Translations under genes and position numbers: made by a program
Notes under the pieces: model-generated
What the model was told of the DNA's origin: nothing
What the model saw: the letters and a program-made list of their open reading frames with translations, nothing else
Databases searched by the model: none
Part shown: in pieces, positions 26,994 through 36,170 of the stretch
Numbering within the stretch: the first letter of the stretch is position 1
How the letters are laid out: each line of letters begins with the position of its first letter
Assembly: GCF_001050015.1 (NCBI RefSeq)
Contig: NZ_CVTB01000166.1
Coordinates: forward strand, 7,818 to 71,817
Reading direction: 5' to 3'
Origin: Mycolicibacterium malmesburyense
GTDB taxonomy: Bacteria; Actinomycetota; Actinomycetes; Mycobacteriales; Mycobacteriaceae
DNA: 64,000 nt

Positions 26994-27254
26994 TCACCTC
27001 CACCACTTCCAGGGCTTGTCCCAGTGTCCTGGCGGCGGCACGCCGGGGATGTGGGCGATATGCCCTGGCGGCACCTTCGGGACGTGGACATGCACCGGTG
27101 GCGGCCCTGGAATGTGGACATGCCCGGGTCCCGGCGGATCCCACCGCCAGTCGTCGGCGGCGGCCTGACCCGCGCTAAGTCCGACAGAGGCGACTCCCAG
27201 CGCACCGGCCATCACGGCTCCGGCCGCAAACCTCTTGAATCCTGTCATCGTCAT
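26994..27254 (-). CDS. Secreted Pro/His/Gly-rich small protein
   Basis: 86 aa. A signal peptide (FKRFAAGAVMAGALGVASVG, cleavage near AAA-DD) precedes a mature part of about 50 residues made of PG, PP and HVH units (GHVHIPGPPPVHVHVPKV). AAGGAA ribosome site before ATG 27254; a second ATG two codons later is possible. The repeated His suggests metal or surface binding; no family recognised. Confidence 0.7.
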   Translation of the reverse strand: MTMTGFKRFAAGAVMAGALGVASVGLSAGQAAADDWRWDPPGPGHVHIPGPPPVHVHVPKVPPGHIAHIPGVPPPGHWDKPWKWWR

Positions 27255-27387
27255 CGTGATTCCTTTCGGCGATCTGCCCCCGCCGCTGCTGTGGACGCTC
27301 CATCTTGCGGTCCAACGCGACGCGACCCTCACGACTTCCCCGACGGCTCCATACTGCCACTGCGGCGATCCCCGCCGCCAACCGCCC

Positions 27388-28284
27388 CTACCGAGCGAAC
27401 TCGCTGACCACCTCGGCGGCCCTGCGCACCTGATCGACGTCGGAACTGGTTGGAATCAGGTGAATCTCGTCGGTGCCGATGCCCTCGAACCGGTGCAAAA
27501 CCTCGGAAAGTTCCTGCTCACAGCCCGCCCATCCCGTCGTCGGAGCCATGGCGTCGACGATGTCACCGGGGATCCAGTTCATATAGCGCCGCAGATGGCG
27601 GTGCACCTGCTCACGCGGTTGATCGCCCTCGCCGATCGCGAACCAGAACGACGTCGCCAGGTGCGGTGCGGGCTTACCGGCCTCGGCCCACGCGGTGCGG
27701 GCCACGTCGAACAGCTCGTTCTGCCGGTCGACGTCGAGATCCAGCGTCGTGCCCGCAAGGCCGTCCGCCCATGAAGCCGCGCTGCGCACCGTCTTCGGCC
27801 CGATCGTGCCGACCAACAATGTCGGCCCCAGCGGCTGCACCGGCGCCGGTCCGACCGGAAGGACGGATTCGGTGACTTTCTCCCCCGCCCAGACCCGTCG
27901 CATGACCGCGACGCGATCGGCCATCCCCCGCATGGTCTGGCTCGCGGGGTCGGCGCCGACCGCGCGGTAGTCCTCTTCCCTGCCGCCCACGCCGAGGCCG
28001 ACGGTCAGCCGTCCGCCGCAGAGCATGTCGCCGGTGGCCAGCGCCTTGGCCAGCATCACGGGGTCGTGCAGCTGAGGGACCACGACGGTGGTCACCAGTC
28101 TCACCCGCTCGGTCCAGGCGGCGAGCGCCCCGAGCAGCGTCAGCGAGTGCGGGTTGTCGAACGCGACGCGCTCTCCCCAGCACAGTGACGAGAACGGTCC
28201 GTCGTCGGTGGCCCGGGCCCAGGTCTCGAGCGTCGCCGCGTCGAGATCGGCTTCCATGACCGGCATCGTCATCCCGATTTGCAC
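27388..28284 (-). CDS. LLM-class (F420-dependent type) oxidoreductase
   Basis: 298-aa luciferase-like monooxygenase fold. Features: start QIGMTMPVMEADLDA, the segment TVVVPQLHDPVMLAKALAT, GGRLTVGLGVGGREEDY, and LVGTIGPKTVRSAASWADG. Mycobacterial members usually use F420 rather than FMN; the cofactor is inferred. GTG start at 28284. It is divergent from a VOC gene with 36 bases between. Confidence 0.85.
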   Translation of the reverse strand: MQIGMTMPVMEADLDAATLETWARATDDGPFSSLCWGERVAFDNPHSLTLLGALAAWTERVRLVTTVVVPQLHDPVMLAKALATGDMLCGGRLTVGLGVGGREEDYRAVGADPASQTMRGMADRVAVMRRVWAGEKVTESVLPVGPAPVQPLGPTLLVGTIGPKTVRSAASWADGLAGTTLDLDVDRQNELFDVARTAWAEAGKPAPHLATSFWFAIGEGDQPREQVHRHLRRYMNWIPGDIVDAMAPTTGWAGCEQELSEVLHRFEGIGTDEIHLIPTSSDVDQVRRAAEVVSEFAR

Positions 28285-28320
28285 GACGGCGATTCTGGCA
28301 CGGCTGGCAGCATGAGGGGC

Positions 28321-28734
28321 ATGGCGATCACCACCGCGTCCATCGCGCACCTCCGGCTGACGGTCACCGACATCGAACGGTCGCGGGAGTTCTACGAGTC
28401 CGTGTTCGGCTGGCGCGTGTTCATCGAGCTTCCGGAGGGCGCCGACGCCGCCACCCGCGAGGCACTGAGCTTTCTGTACGGCGGCGTCATCTACGACCTC
28501 GGCGGCGTCCTGGTGGCTCTGCGGCCCGTGGGCACCGACCCCTTCGACGAGAACCGCACTGGCCTCGACCATGTCGCTTTCCGCCTGACCAGCAAGGACG
28601 AACTCGATTCCGCGGAAAGCCATCTCGACAATCTCGGAATCGCCCACGAGCCGATCAAGGACATCGGCCCGATGTACATCCTCGAGTTCCGCGATCCGGA
28701 CAACATCGCGCTGGAGTTGAGCGCCCCCAAGTGA
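28321..28734 (+). CDS. VOC-family (glyoxalase/dioxygenase fold) protein
   Basis: 137-aa vicinal-oxygen-chelate protein with two beta-alpha-beta-beta-beta modules. Likely metal ligands: H10 (IAHLRLTVTD), H near GLDHVAFRL, and the C-terminal Glu in YILEFRDPDNIALEL. Substrate unknown. Converges with the nitronate monooxygenase gene 4 bases away. Confidence 0.82.
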   Translation: MAITTASIAHLRLTVTDIERSREFYESVFGWRVFIELPEGADAATREALSFLYGGVIYDLGGVLVALRPVGTDPFDENRTGLDHVAFRLTSKDELDSAESHLDNLGIAHEPIKDIGPMYILEFRDPDNIALELSAPK

Positions 28735-28738
28735 TCCT

Positions 28739-29749
28739 TCAGGTGAGCCTTCGCATGATGTCGGCCACCGGACCCGGCGCGGCCTCATGAAAGCCGGTGC
28801 CCGCCCATACGTTGACACCGTGGGGATCGCCCGCGCGCACGGCCGCCGCTCGCAGCGGGCTGGTCAGGTAATGCACCTCGGGGTAACCCAACGGCGCTTG
28901 CTCTTCGTGATCGTCGACGAACCGGTTCCGTAGGCCGCGCGCGTAACGGCCCGAGAACGCCTTCGTCACAACGGTTTCGGCGAAGGCACCGTCTCGGAGC
29001 GCGGCACGGTGCACGGCGCTGCTGCCCGATTCGTCCGCGAGGAGAAATGCGGTGCCCAGTTGTGCGGCCACCGCACCCGCGGTTCGCACCCGGTCGACGT
29101 CGTCGGCGCTCATGAGGCCTCCCGCGGCGACGACGGGCACCTCGACGTCCGCGACCACCGCCGCGAGCAACTCGTCCAACGGGATTTCGGACGGACGTGC
29201 GGTCGGGTTGAAGGTACCGCGATGGCCTCCCGCCCCGGGACCCTGCACGGCGACCGCATCCACCCCGCGCTCGACCGCCTGACGCGCCTCGGTCGTCGTC
29301 GTCACGGTGCCCACCGTGGTGATGCCCGCCGCACGCAACCGCTGTACCTCGGCGGCGCTGGGCAGGCCGAAGGTGAATGACGCCACCGCGGGCTTCAGAT
29401 CGAGCAGAACGTCGAGTTTGGCCGCCCAGTCGTCGTCGTCGAATCTCGGCTCCCCCAGCATGGCGCCGTAGCGTTCGGCATCGGGCCGCAGAGCGGTGGC
29501 GTATTCAGCGATCACCTGGGGTGTGGCCGCAGATGGTTGCGGGACAAAGAGATTGGCACCCAACGGACCGGTGGTCAGACTCTGGGCCGCGGTGATGCGG
29601 TCGGCGAACGCCTGCGCGGTGAGATAGCCGCCGGCCACGAATCCCAAGCCGCCGGCCGTGCTGCCGGCCGCGGCCAGTTCGGGTGTCGACGGGCCGCCGG
29701 CCATCGGTGCGACGACGATCGGGGCGGTGAGGTCGCGCAGATCGAACAT
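28739..29749 (-). CDS. Nitronate monooxygenase-like flavoprotein
   Basis: 336-aa TIM-barrel FMN enzyme of the NMO/2-nitropropane dioxygenase family. IVVAPMAGGPSTPELAAA, the QGPGAGGHRGTF loop with its catalytic-type His, PVVAAGGLMSADDV and AQLGTAFL mark the family. It oxidises alkyl nitronates. ATG overlaps the stop of the GNAT gene (ATGA), so the two are coupled. Confidence 0.88.
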   Translation of the reverse strand: MFDLRDLTAPIVVAPMAGGPSTPELAAAGSTAGGLGFVAGGYLTAQAFADRITAAQSLTTGPLGANLFVPQPSAATPQVIAEYATALRPDAERYGAMLGEPRFDDDDWAAKLDVLLDLKPAVASFTFGLPSAAEVQRLRAAGITTVGTVTTTTEARQAVERGVDAVAVQGPGAGGHRGTFNPTARPSEIPLDELLAAVVADVEVPVVAAGGLMSADDVDRVRTAGAVAAQLGTAFLLADESGSSAVHRAALRDGAFAETVVTKAFSGRYARGLRNRFVDDHEEQAPLGYPEVHYLTSPLRAAAVRAGDPHGVNVWAGTGFHEAAPGPVADIMRRLT

Positions 29750-30276
29750 CAGCGCACCGCCTTGGCGAAGAGCAGGCAGTCCTGCGGTTCGTCGCTGATG
29801 TTCGGTAGCACCGTGTAGCGAACCAGGCGCCCTTCCAGGCTGAGTCCGTTGCGTGCGAGCAGGTTCGCCGATGCCTCGTTGTCGACGTGGCAGTACGCCG
29901 AGATCCGGTAGACGGTCGGATCGCGATGCGCCTTGTCGAACAGCAGCTGCACCGCCTCGGACATGAAACCCTGCTTCCACCACGGCCGGCCCAGGTAGTA
30001 GCCGAAGTCGATGTGGTGCGGTTGCGGTCGCCGCCAGCCGATCGCTCCGATCGGGCCGTCGCCGCGCACTTCGATCACCCAGGTGGTCTCGCCGCCGGTG
30101 TTGAACACCTCGGTGAGGACGCGTCGGGTCTCGCCGACGTCGCGGTGTGTTCGCCATGCCATGTAGTGCGTCACCTCCGGGTCGGACGCCACCCTTTCGA
30201 AGAGGGGTTCCGCGTCGCCGAGGGCCGGCGCGCGCAGCGTGATCCTCCGGCCGCTGAGAACCTCGATGTCCGCCAT
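29749..30276 (-). CDS. GNAT-family N-acetyltransferase (RimJ/RimL-like)
   Basis: 175 aa. RITLRAPALGDAEPLFERV, then IGAIGWRRP, FGYYLGRPWWKQGFMSEAVQLL (acetyl-CoA loop) and NEASANLLARNGLSLEGRL. The pattern is that of acceptors such as ribosomal-protein N termini or small amines; substrate unknown. ATG 30276 begins MADIEVLSGRR; upstream in-frame ATGs run into the divergent VOC gene. Confidence 0.82.
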   Translation of the reverse strand: MADIEVLSGRRITLRAPALGDAEPLFERVASDPEVTHYMAWRTHRDVGETRRVLTEVFNTGGETTWVIEVRGDGPIGAIGWRRPQPHHIDFGYYLGRPWWKQGFMSEAVQLLFDKAHRDPTVYRISAYCHVDNEASANLLARNGLSLEGRLVRYTVLPNISDEPQDCLLFAKAVR

Positions 30277-30331
30277 ACCCCCATCGTGCATCGTTTGTCG
30301 ACGCACGGCCGCGGTGGTTGACTGAATCGGT

Positions 30332-30724
30332 ATGGCCATCACGTTCAACCACACGATCGTGGCCGCGAAGGACCGCGAGGAGTCCGCCCGGTTCGTCACC
30401 GAGCTGTTCGGGCTGCCGCCCGCCAGAGAGTTCGGCCATTTTCTGGTCGTCGACCTGGCGCACGACGCCAGCCTCGACTACGCCGAGGTCGGGCCCGAGG
30501 AGCAGATCCGTCCACAGCACTACGCATTCCTGGTCTCCGAGGACGAATTCACCGAGATCTACGACCGCATCCGGTCGCGGGGTCTGCAGCACTGGGCCGA
30601 CCACCGGGGCATGCGGGAGGGCGAGATCAACCACAACGACGGCGGTCGCGGCGTCTACTTTCAGGACCCGGCCGGTCACTATCTCGAAATCATCACCCGG
30701 CCTTACGGATCCGGCTCGGGTTGA
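30332..30724 (+). CDS. VOC-family protein (second)
   Basis: 130 aa, glyoxalase/bleomycin-resistance fold: FNHTIVAAKDREESARFVTELFG at the start, QHYAFLVSEDEF in the middle, and FQDPAGHYLEIITRP at the end supply the likely H, H, E metal ligands. Not closely similar to the VOC protein at 28321-28734 outside the fold motifs. Divergent from the GNAT gene. Confidence 0.8.
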   Translation: MAITFNHTIVAAKDREESARFVTELFGLPPAREFGHFLVVDLAHDASLDYAEVGPEEQIRPQHYAFLVSEDEFTEIYDRIRSRGLQHWADHRGMREGEINHNDGGRGVYFQDPAGHYLEIITRPYGSGSG

Positions 30725-30780
30725 TTCGCCAGGCCAGTAGGTCGAGGGATAGCGGCGCGGGGTGCCAAGCGGCGACGACG

Positions 30781-31257
30781 CTAGTGGAGCGAGTGGCCGC
30801 GCTGGGTCTCCTGGTCGCGGTAGTCGTCGGCGAGCTTGCGGACGTGTTTGGGCAGCGCGTCGGCGGCCACGTCGGCAAGGCTCGTCTGTTCGAGTACGGA
30901 TCGCATGCTGGCGCGCAGCGCCCGCCAGACGTCGGTCAGCGGCGTTGTCGGCCCGGTGTACGGAAGGTCCCCGAGCCCGATGTCGCGCACGCTGGCGAGC
31001 GGGCCGTCAATACAGCGCAGCACGTCGGCGAGGCTGATGTCCTTCGCCGGACGGGCCAGTTCGTAACCGCCATCCCGGCCGCGATGGCTGCGGACGAGGC
31101 GGTCGGTTCGCAGCGCCGCGAGGATGTCGACGAGGAACTGCGGTGGGATGCCCTGCGCCTTGGCGAGGTCGTCGGTGGTCACGAGGACACCGGACTCGGC
31201 CGTCGCGAGTTGGACCATCGCGCGGACGGCGTACTCAGCTTTGGCCGACATGCGCAT
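30781..31257 (-). CDS. Rrf2-family transcriptional regulator (Rv1287-like)
   Basis: 158 aa. Winged [33 protein letters not shown] and the wing [15 protein letters not shown] are standard Rrf2. It has only one Cys (VLRCIDG) instead of the three-Cys cluster of IscR/NsrR, so it is probably not a typical Fe-S sensor and is closer to CymR-type cysteine regulators. It sits just downstream of cysQ and cysNC, supporting control of sulfur assimilation. ATG 31257 is taken; a TTG at 31269 overlaps the cysQ stop. Confidence 0.88.
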   Translation of the reverse strand: MRMSAKAEYAVRAMVQLATAESGVLVTTDDLAKAQGIPPQFLVDILAALRTDRLVRSHRGRDGGYELARPAKDISLADVLRCIDGPLASVRDIGLGDLPYTGPTTPLTDVWRALRASMRSVLEQTSLADVAADALPKHVRKLADDYRDQETQRGHSLH

Positions 31258-31265
31258 GGTTTCAG

Positions 31266-31997
31266 TCAATCACGCGTGACGGCGAGCACCGCTCCGGCGA
31301 GCTCGGGTCGGCAGACGACAAGGTCGGGCAGCAGCGGGTCGCGCCGGTTGTAGCGCAGCGCCGAACCGTCGATGCGGGAGGTGTGCAAACCTGCGGCGCG
31401 GGCGACGGCGACGGGTGCCGCCGAGTCCCACTCGTACTGCCCGCCCGCGTGCACGTACACATCGGACAGGCCCTGCACGACCGAGGCCACTTTCGCTCCA
31501 GCCGAACCCATCTCGACCAATGTGCCGCCGAGCGCGTCGCGCACCGCGAGCGCGATCGCCGGCGGCCGCGTGCGTGACACCACGATCCGCGGCTTCTCGG
31601 GCGCGGCGGGCGGTGGGCTCACCTCGGGCGTGGCCAACGTGATGCCTTGTGCGGGAAGCGCGATCGCGCCCGCGGCCAGTTCGCCCCGTTCCCACAGTGC
31701 GACGTGCACGGCCCAGTCGTCGCGCCCGATCTCGGAGAACTCTCGGGTGCCGTCGAGGGGGTCGACGATCCAGACGCGTTCGGCACTCAGGCGGACAGGG
31801 TTGTCGGCGCCCTCCTCCGACAGCACGGCGTCGCCGGGCCGCTCGGTCGCCAGCGCTTCCATCAGGAAGTCGTGGGAACGCTTGTCCCCAGTCGCTTTTC
31901 GCTCGGCGGCCGAGGCGTCTTCCAGCTCGGCGCGGACGTCGAGCAGAAGCTTTCCGGCCGCCGTGGCTAGCCGGGCGGCGAGCTCGTGATCGCTCAC
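31266..31997 (-). CDS. cysQ: 3'(2'),5'-bisphosphate nucleotidase CysQ-like
   Basis: 243-aa inositol-monophosphatase-fold phosphatase. Mg-binding [17 protein letters not shown] and the C-terminal [14 protein letters not shown] are diagnostic. CysQ removes PAP/PAPS by-products of sulfate activation, matching its place after cysNC, with which it overlaps (GTGA). A second cysQ elsewhere in the genome is likely. Confidence 0.88.
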   Translation of the reverse strand: MSDHELAARLATAAGKLLLDVRAELEDASAAERKATGDKRSHDFLMEALATERPGDAVLSEEGADNPVRLSAERVWIVDPLDGTREFSEIGRDDWAVHVALWERGELAAGAIALPAQGITLATPEVSPPPAAPEKPRIVVSRTRPPAIALAVRDALGGTLVEMGSAGAKVASVVQGLSDVYVHAGGQYEWDSAAPVAVARAAGLHTSRIDGSALRYNRRDPLLPDLVVCRPELAGAVLAVTRD

Positions 31998-33874
31998 TGG
32001 CGGCTTTCCAGCAGTTCGATCACCATGTCCGCCAACTCCTCGGGATCGTGATCGGGAGTCAGCCTCAGATCCGGCTTCTTCGGTCGCTGGTAGGGGCTGT
32101 CGATACCGGTGAAGTGGGTGATCTCGCCGGCGCGGGCCTTGGCGTACAAGCCCTTCGGGTCGCGGCGTTCGCAGTCCTCCAGCGGGGTGTCACAGAACAC
32201 CTCGAAGAAGTCGAGGCCCGCCTCGGTGGTCACCTTCCGCGCCAGGGCACGGTGCTCCTCGAGCGGGCTGATCGCGGGGACCAGCACCACCTGACCGGAG
32301 TCGGCGAGGATCGCCGCGACGTGCGCCAGCCTGCGCTGGTTCTCGGCGCGGTCGGCCATCGAAAAGCCGAGGTCGGCGTTGAGCCCGTGACGCAGGTTGT
32401 CACCGTCGAGAACGTAGGCGGGAACGCCCTTTTCGATGAGCTTCTGCTCGACGAGCATGGCCACCGACGACTTGCCCGAGCCCGACAGGCCGGTGAACCA
32501 CACGGTCCTGCCCTTGCTCAGCCGGTCCTTGCACAGCGACTCGTGCCGGACGGTGTTGGGACTCGAGGTGCGGACTGTCACCTGCGGCAGGATCATGCCC
32601 GCCGCAACCGTGCCGTTGGTGTGCGGGTCGATCAGGATGAACGAACCGGTCGTCGCATTGCGGCTGTACTCGTCGAGCAGCAGCGGCGTTTGCGTGCGCA
32701 GCGAGATGCGGCCCAGCTCATTGAGTTTGAGCGCGGTCGCTTCCTTGTCCCGGTGCAGCGTGTTGACGTCGAGGCGGTAATCCAGCGCGGTCACCCGGGC
32801 CCGCGTGGTGCGGGTCGTGTGCTTGATCAGGTAATCGCGGCCGGGCTCCAAAGCGGATCCGTCGGCCATCCAACAGACGGTGGCGTCGAATTCCTGTGCC
32901 ACCCTGGGCTGGTTGTTCAACCGCGCGATCAGATCGCCGCGCGAGATGTCGATGTCGTCGGAAAGGCTGATCGCCACTGCCATGGGCGGGAACGCCTCGT
33001 CGATCGGCCCGTTGGGCCCCTCGATCGCGGCGATCTGTGAGGTCAGCCCCGAGGGCAGCACGACGACGTCGTCGCCGACCTTCATCACACCGCTGGCGAC
33101 GGTGCCCGCGTAGCTGCGGTGGTCGTGGTGCTCCAGGGACTGCGGGCGGATCACGTACTGAACGGGGAACCGCACGTCGACGAGGTTGCGATCGCCGGCG
33201 ATGTACACCTCTTCGAGGTGGCTCAGCAGCGGCGGCCCCTCGTACCACGGAGTCTTGTCGGACTTGGTGACGACGTTGTCGCCATTGAGGGCCGACAGCG
33301 GGATCGTGGTCACGTCATGGATGTCCAGGCGCGCGGCGAAGTCGTGGAAGTCGTCGCGGATCTTCTCGAACCGCTCCCTGTCCCAATCGATCAGGTCCAT
33401 CTTGTTCACCGCGAGCACGATGTGCCGGATGCCCAGCAGCGACGCGAGGAAGGCGTGGCGCCGCGACTGCTCGAGCAGGCCGTGGCGCGCGTCGACCAGG
33501 ACGATCGCCAGTTGCGCGGTGGATGTACCCGTCACCATGTTGCGGGTGTACTGGATGTGACCGGGGGTGTCGGCGATGATGAACTTGCGCTTGGGCGTTG
33601 CGAAGTAGCGGTAGGCGACGTCGATCGTGATGCCCTGCTCGCGCTCGGCGCGCAAGCCGTCGGTCACCAGCGCCAGATCGGTGTAGTCGTGACCGCGTTC
33701 CTTGGAAGTCCGTTCGACGGAAGCCAATTGGTCTTCCATGACGGCCTTGGAGTCGAACAGCAGCCGGCCGATGAGCGTCGACTTGCCGTCGTCGACGGAA
33801 CCGGCGGTGGCGATCCGCAGCAGCGTCGCGGCGGGCCTCGTATTCGAGGCGGGCCGCTCGGTGGTGCTGGTCAT
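31994..33874 (-). CDS. cysNC: Bifunctional sulfate adenylyltransferase subunit 1 / APS kinase
   Basis: 626-aa fusion. N-terminal CysN GTPase: G1 GSVDDGKSTLIG, G3 DTPGH, G4 NKMD, then translation-factor-like beta barrels. C-terminal CysC APS kinase from about residue 445: P-loop FTGLSGSGKSS, DGDNLRHGLN, FVEVFCDTP-like FFEVFCDTPLEDC. It forms ATP sulfurylase with CysD and then phosphorylates APS to PAPS. ATG overlaps the cysD stop. The fusion is normal for mycobacteria. Confidence 0.96.
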   Translation of the reverse strand: MTSTTERPASNTRPAATLLRIATAGSVDDGKSTLIGRLLFDSKAVMEDQLASVERTSKERGHDYTDLALVTDGLRAEREQGITIDVAYRYFATPKRKFIIADTPGHIQYTRNMVTGTSTAQLAIVLVDARHGLLEQSRRHAFLASLLGIRHIVLAVNKMDLIDWDRERFEKIRDDFHDFAARLDIHDVTTIPLSALNGDNVVTKSDKTPWYEGPPLLSHLEEVYIAGDRNLVDVRFPVQYVIRPQSLEHHDHRSYAGTVASGVMKVGDDVVVLPSGLTSQIAAIEGPNGPIDEAFPPMAVAISLSDDIDISRGDLIARLNNQPRVAQEFDATVCWMADGSALEPGRDYLIKHTTRTTRARVTALDYRLDVNTLHRDKEATALKLNELGRISLRTQTPLLLDEYSRNATTGSFILIDPHTNGTVAAGMILPQVTVRTSSPNTVRHESLCKDRLSKGRTVWFTGLSGSGKSSVAMLVEQKLIEKGVPAYVLDGDNLRHGLNADLGFSMADRAENQRRLAHVAAILADSGQVVLVPAISPLEEHRALARKVTTEAGLDFFEVFCDTPLEDCERRDPKGLYAKARAGEITHFTGIDSPYQRPKKPDLRLTPDHDPEELADMVIELLESRQ

Positions 33875-34803
33875 CAGAAGTAGCCCTCTCGCTTGCGGTC
33901 TTCCATGCCGGCCTCGGAGATGCGGTCGTCCGCGCGGGTGGCGCCGCGCTCGGTGAGCCGCGAGACCGCCGTCTCGGCGATCACCTCGGAAACCGTTGCC
34001 GCGCGGGACTCCACGCATCCGGTGCAGGTGACGTCGCCGACGGTGCGGAACCGGACGGTCTTCTCGACGACCTCTTCCTCCTTGCGCGGCTGCAGGTACC
34101 GGTGCACGGCGAGCAGCATCCCGTCGCGCTCGAACACCTTGCGGCGGTGGGCGTAGTAGATCGACGGCAGCTTGATCTTCTCGGCGCCGATGTAGGACCA
34201 GATGTCGAACTCGGTCCAGTTCGACAGCGGGAACACGCGGATGTGCTCGCCCTTGTGGTGTCGGCCGTTGTACAGGTTCCACAGCTCGGGCCGCTGCGCC
34301 TTGGGGTCCCACTGGCCGAACTCGTCGCGGAAGGAGAACACCCGCTCCTTGGCGCGGGCCTTCTCCTCGTCGCGGCGGGCGCCGCCGAACGCGGCGTCGA
34401 ACTTGTTCTCGCGAATGGCGCGCAGCAGGGTCACCGTCTGCAGCGGATTGCGCGACGGGATCGTCTCGACCACGCGGCCGGCGTCGATGTCGTCCTGCAC
34501 CTTGGCGACGACCAGTCGGACACCGAACTCCTCGACGAGTTCGTCGCGGGTCTGCAGCACCTCGTCGAAGTTGTGCCCGGTGTCGACGTGCATGACGGGG
34601 AACGGCAGCCGGCCCGGCCGGAACGCCTTCAGCGCCAGGTGCAGCATCACGATGGAGTCCTTACCGCCGGAGAACAGCAGCACGGGCCGCTCGAACTCCG
34701 CGGCCACCTCCCGGATGATGTGGATGGCCTCGGCTTCCAGTGACCGCAGATGGCTGAGTTCGTAACGCCCAGCGTTGACTTGTTCGGTGGTGGCCGTCAT
34801 CAT
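33874..34803 (-). CDS. cysD: Sulfate adenylyltransferase subunit 2
   Basis: 309-aa PP-loop ATP pyrophosphatase, catalytic subunit of ATP sulfurylase. PP-loop FSGGKDSIVML near residue 44; PVMHVDTGHNF; GGARRDEEKARAKER; C-terminal CTGC motif region. First gene of cysD-cysNC-cysQ-rrf2, all overlapping or nearly so. The 272-base upstream region has an AT-rich stretch at 34831-34857 likely to contain the promoter. Confidence 0.96.
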   Translation of the reverse strand: MMTATTEQVNAGRYELSHLRSLEAEAIHIIREVAAEFERPVLLFSGGKDSIVMLHLALKAFRPGRLPFPVMHVDTGHNFDEVLQTRDELVEEFGVRLVVAKVQDDIDAGRVVETIPSRNPLQTVTLLRAIRENKFDAAFGGARRDEEKARAKERVFSFRDEFGQWDPKAQRPELWNLYNGRHHKGEHIRVFPLSNWTEFDIWSYIGAEKIKLPSIYYAHRRKVFERDGMLLAVHRYLQPRKEEEVVEKTVRFRTVGDVTCTGCVESRAATVSEVIAETAVSRLTERGATRADDRISEAGMEDRKREGYF

Positions 34804-34938
34804 TTCCTCGTAAAGTCGGTAGGAATGACCATATTTACGATCATTACCGGATATTGAACACCGCTGCGGTGTGAGGTGTCAACGCGCGGTGGCTCCTCTG
34901 CCGGCCGTGGGCCCGGCGCCAACGCACGTCACCTCACT

Positions 34939-35019
34939 CTGCGCGAGCGCGCGTGTCAGCACACGACACGCCGCAGAATCCCGGCACTTCGCGGACGCTC
35001 GACCGCGGCGAGCGTCCGC
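34939..35019. repeat. Two nested hairpins upstream of cysD and the thioesterase gene
   Basis: TCTGCG (34939-34944) with CGCAGA (34972-34977) encloses GCGTGTC (34951-34957) with GACACGC (34965-34971). A second, GCGGACGCTCG (34991-35001) with CGAGCGTCCGC (35009-35019), is an 11-bp perfect stem with a 7-base loop. They lie between divergent genes and resemble dispersed mycobacterial palindromes. Confidence 0.55.
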
Positions 35020-35075
35020 ACAGTGCTTACCCGCGAGGTAATTGAACTCGCGCGCCCTGTGCCGATACTCGACCC

Positions 35076-35501
35076 ATGACCACCACTTCCCCACCCCGGA
35101 GCGGCGCAGACGTCATGGCGCAGTTCATCCCACAGTCCCCCTTCGTGGCCAAGCTCGGCATCGTGCCCGAGCGACTCGACGGCGACGAGGTCCGGCTACG
35201 CCTGCCGTGGGAAGAGTCCAATGTGACCGTCGGCGACATGGTGCACGGCGGGGCGATCGCCGCGTTGGCCGATGTCGCGGTGATGGCGGCGGCCTGGGCG
35301 CAGACCGAGGTGCCGGAGTCGGTTCGCGGGGTGACCACCTCGTTGTCGATGCAGTTCCTGGCGCCCGCGCGTGCGTGCGACCTGGTCGCGATCGGACGGG
35401 TACTGCGCCGGGGCAAGACGCTTGTCAACTGTGAGATCGACGTTGTCACGGCCGACGGCGAAGCGGTGGCGAAGGCGATCGCGACGTACAAGATCAATTA
35501 G
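35076..35501 (+). CDS. PaaI-type hotdog-fold thioesterase
   Basis: 141 aa. DMVHGGAIAALADVAVMAAAW is the hotdog helix with the catalytic HGG motif; VRGVTTSLSMQFLAPA and a DVVTADGEAVAKA strand follow. Probably hydrolyses an acyl- or aryl-CoA; substrate unknown. Divergent from cysD, convergent with the carbonic anhydrase gene. Confidence 0.87.
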   Translation: MTTTSPPRSGADVMAQFIPQSPFVAKLGIVPERLDGDEVRLRLPWEESNVTVGDMVHGGAIAALADVAVMAAAWAQTEVPESVRGVTTSLSMQFLAPARACDLVAIGRVLRRGKTLVNCEIDVVTADGEAVAKAIATYKIN

Positions 35502-35518
35502 CGGACGCTCATCGGTCG

Positions 35519-35578
35519 CGAGCGACCGCGATGTGCTGCATTTTCGCGACGTGTCGCGTACAGACACGGTCGCTCGCA
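35519..35578. repeat. 60-base palindromic element between convergent genes
   Basis: GCGAGCGACCG (35519-35529) and CGGTCGCTCGC (35568-35578) are an 11-bp perfect inverted repeat; inside, CGCGA (35546-35550) and TCGCG (35555-35559) pair. A tighter alternative stem, CGGTCGC/GCGACCG, spans 35514-35529. Probably a bidirectional terminator or a dispersed palindromic repeat. Confidence 0.55.
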
Positions 35579-35595
35579 CAACCAGGTAGGCGGGG

Positions 35596-36087
35596 CTACG
35601 GCGTGACCTCGGTCAACCGGCCGGTCGCGACGTCGAAGATGAAGCCCCGCAGCGACTCGTGCTTGGTGACGAACGGGCTGGCCTCGATGCGGCGCAGCGA
35701 CTGCCGCACGTCCACCTCGAGATCGATGAACGACTCGGCGGCCCACTCGGGCTTGATGCCGATTTCGTCCTGGATCTGCTGTTTGAAGCCGTCGTCGGTG
35801 AACGTCAGCATGCCGCAGTCGGTGTGGTGGATGAGGATGATCTCTTTGGTGCCGAGCAGCCGCTGGCTGATGGCCAGCGAGCGGATCTCGTCGTCGGTGA
35901 CCACACCGCCCGCGTTGCGGATGACGTGGGCCTCGCCGTCTTGCAGACCGAGGATCCGGTAGACATCGAGCCGGGCGTCCATGCACGCCAGCACCGCGAC
36001 GTGCTTGCTGGGCGGCAGCGGCAGCGGACCGGAGAACGTCTTCGCGTACTCCTCGTTGTTCTTCAGATACTCATCGGTCACCGACAT
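35596..36087 (-). CDS. canB: Beta-carbonic anhydrase (Rv1284-like)
   Basis: 163-aa zinc enzyme interconverting CO2 and bicarbonate. Zn ligands C35, H88 and C91 (CMDAR and HHTDCGM) and the D37-R39 dyad are intact. Length equals the M. tuberculosis protein. Its position beside the sulfate-activation cluster is conserved in mycobacteria. Confidence 0.95.
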   Translation of the reverse strand: MSVTDEYLKNNEEYAKTFSGPLPLPPSKHVAVLACMDARLDVYRILGLQDGEAHVIRNAGGVVTDDEIRSLAISQRLLGTKEIILIHHTDCGMLTFTDDGFKQQIQDEIGIKPEWAAESFIDLEVDVRQSLRRIEASPFVTKHESLRGFIFDVATGRLTEVTP

Positions 36088-36170
36088 GAGGTCGACCCTA
36101 TAACCGCCCCGGCGCTCAGAGCGCGAAGAAAATCAAGCGGATCAAATGATCGACGCGCTCGCGGCCGGGA

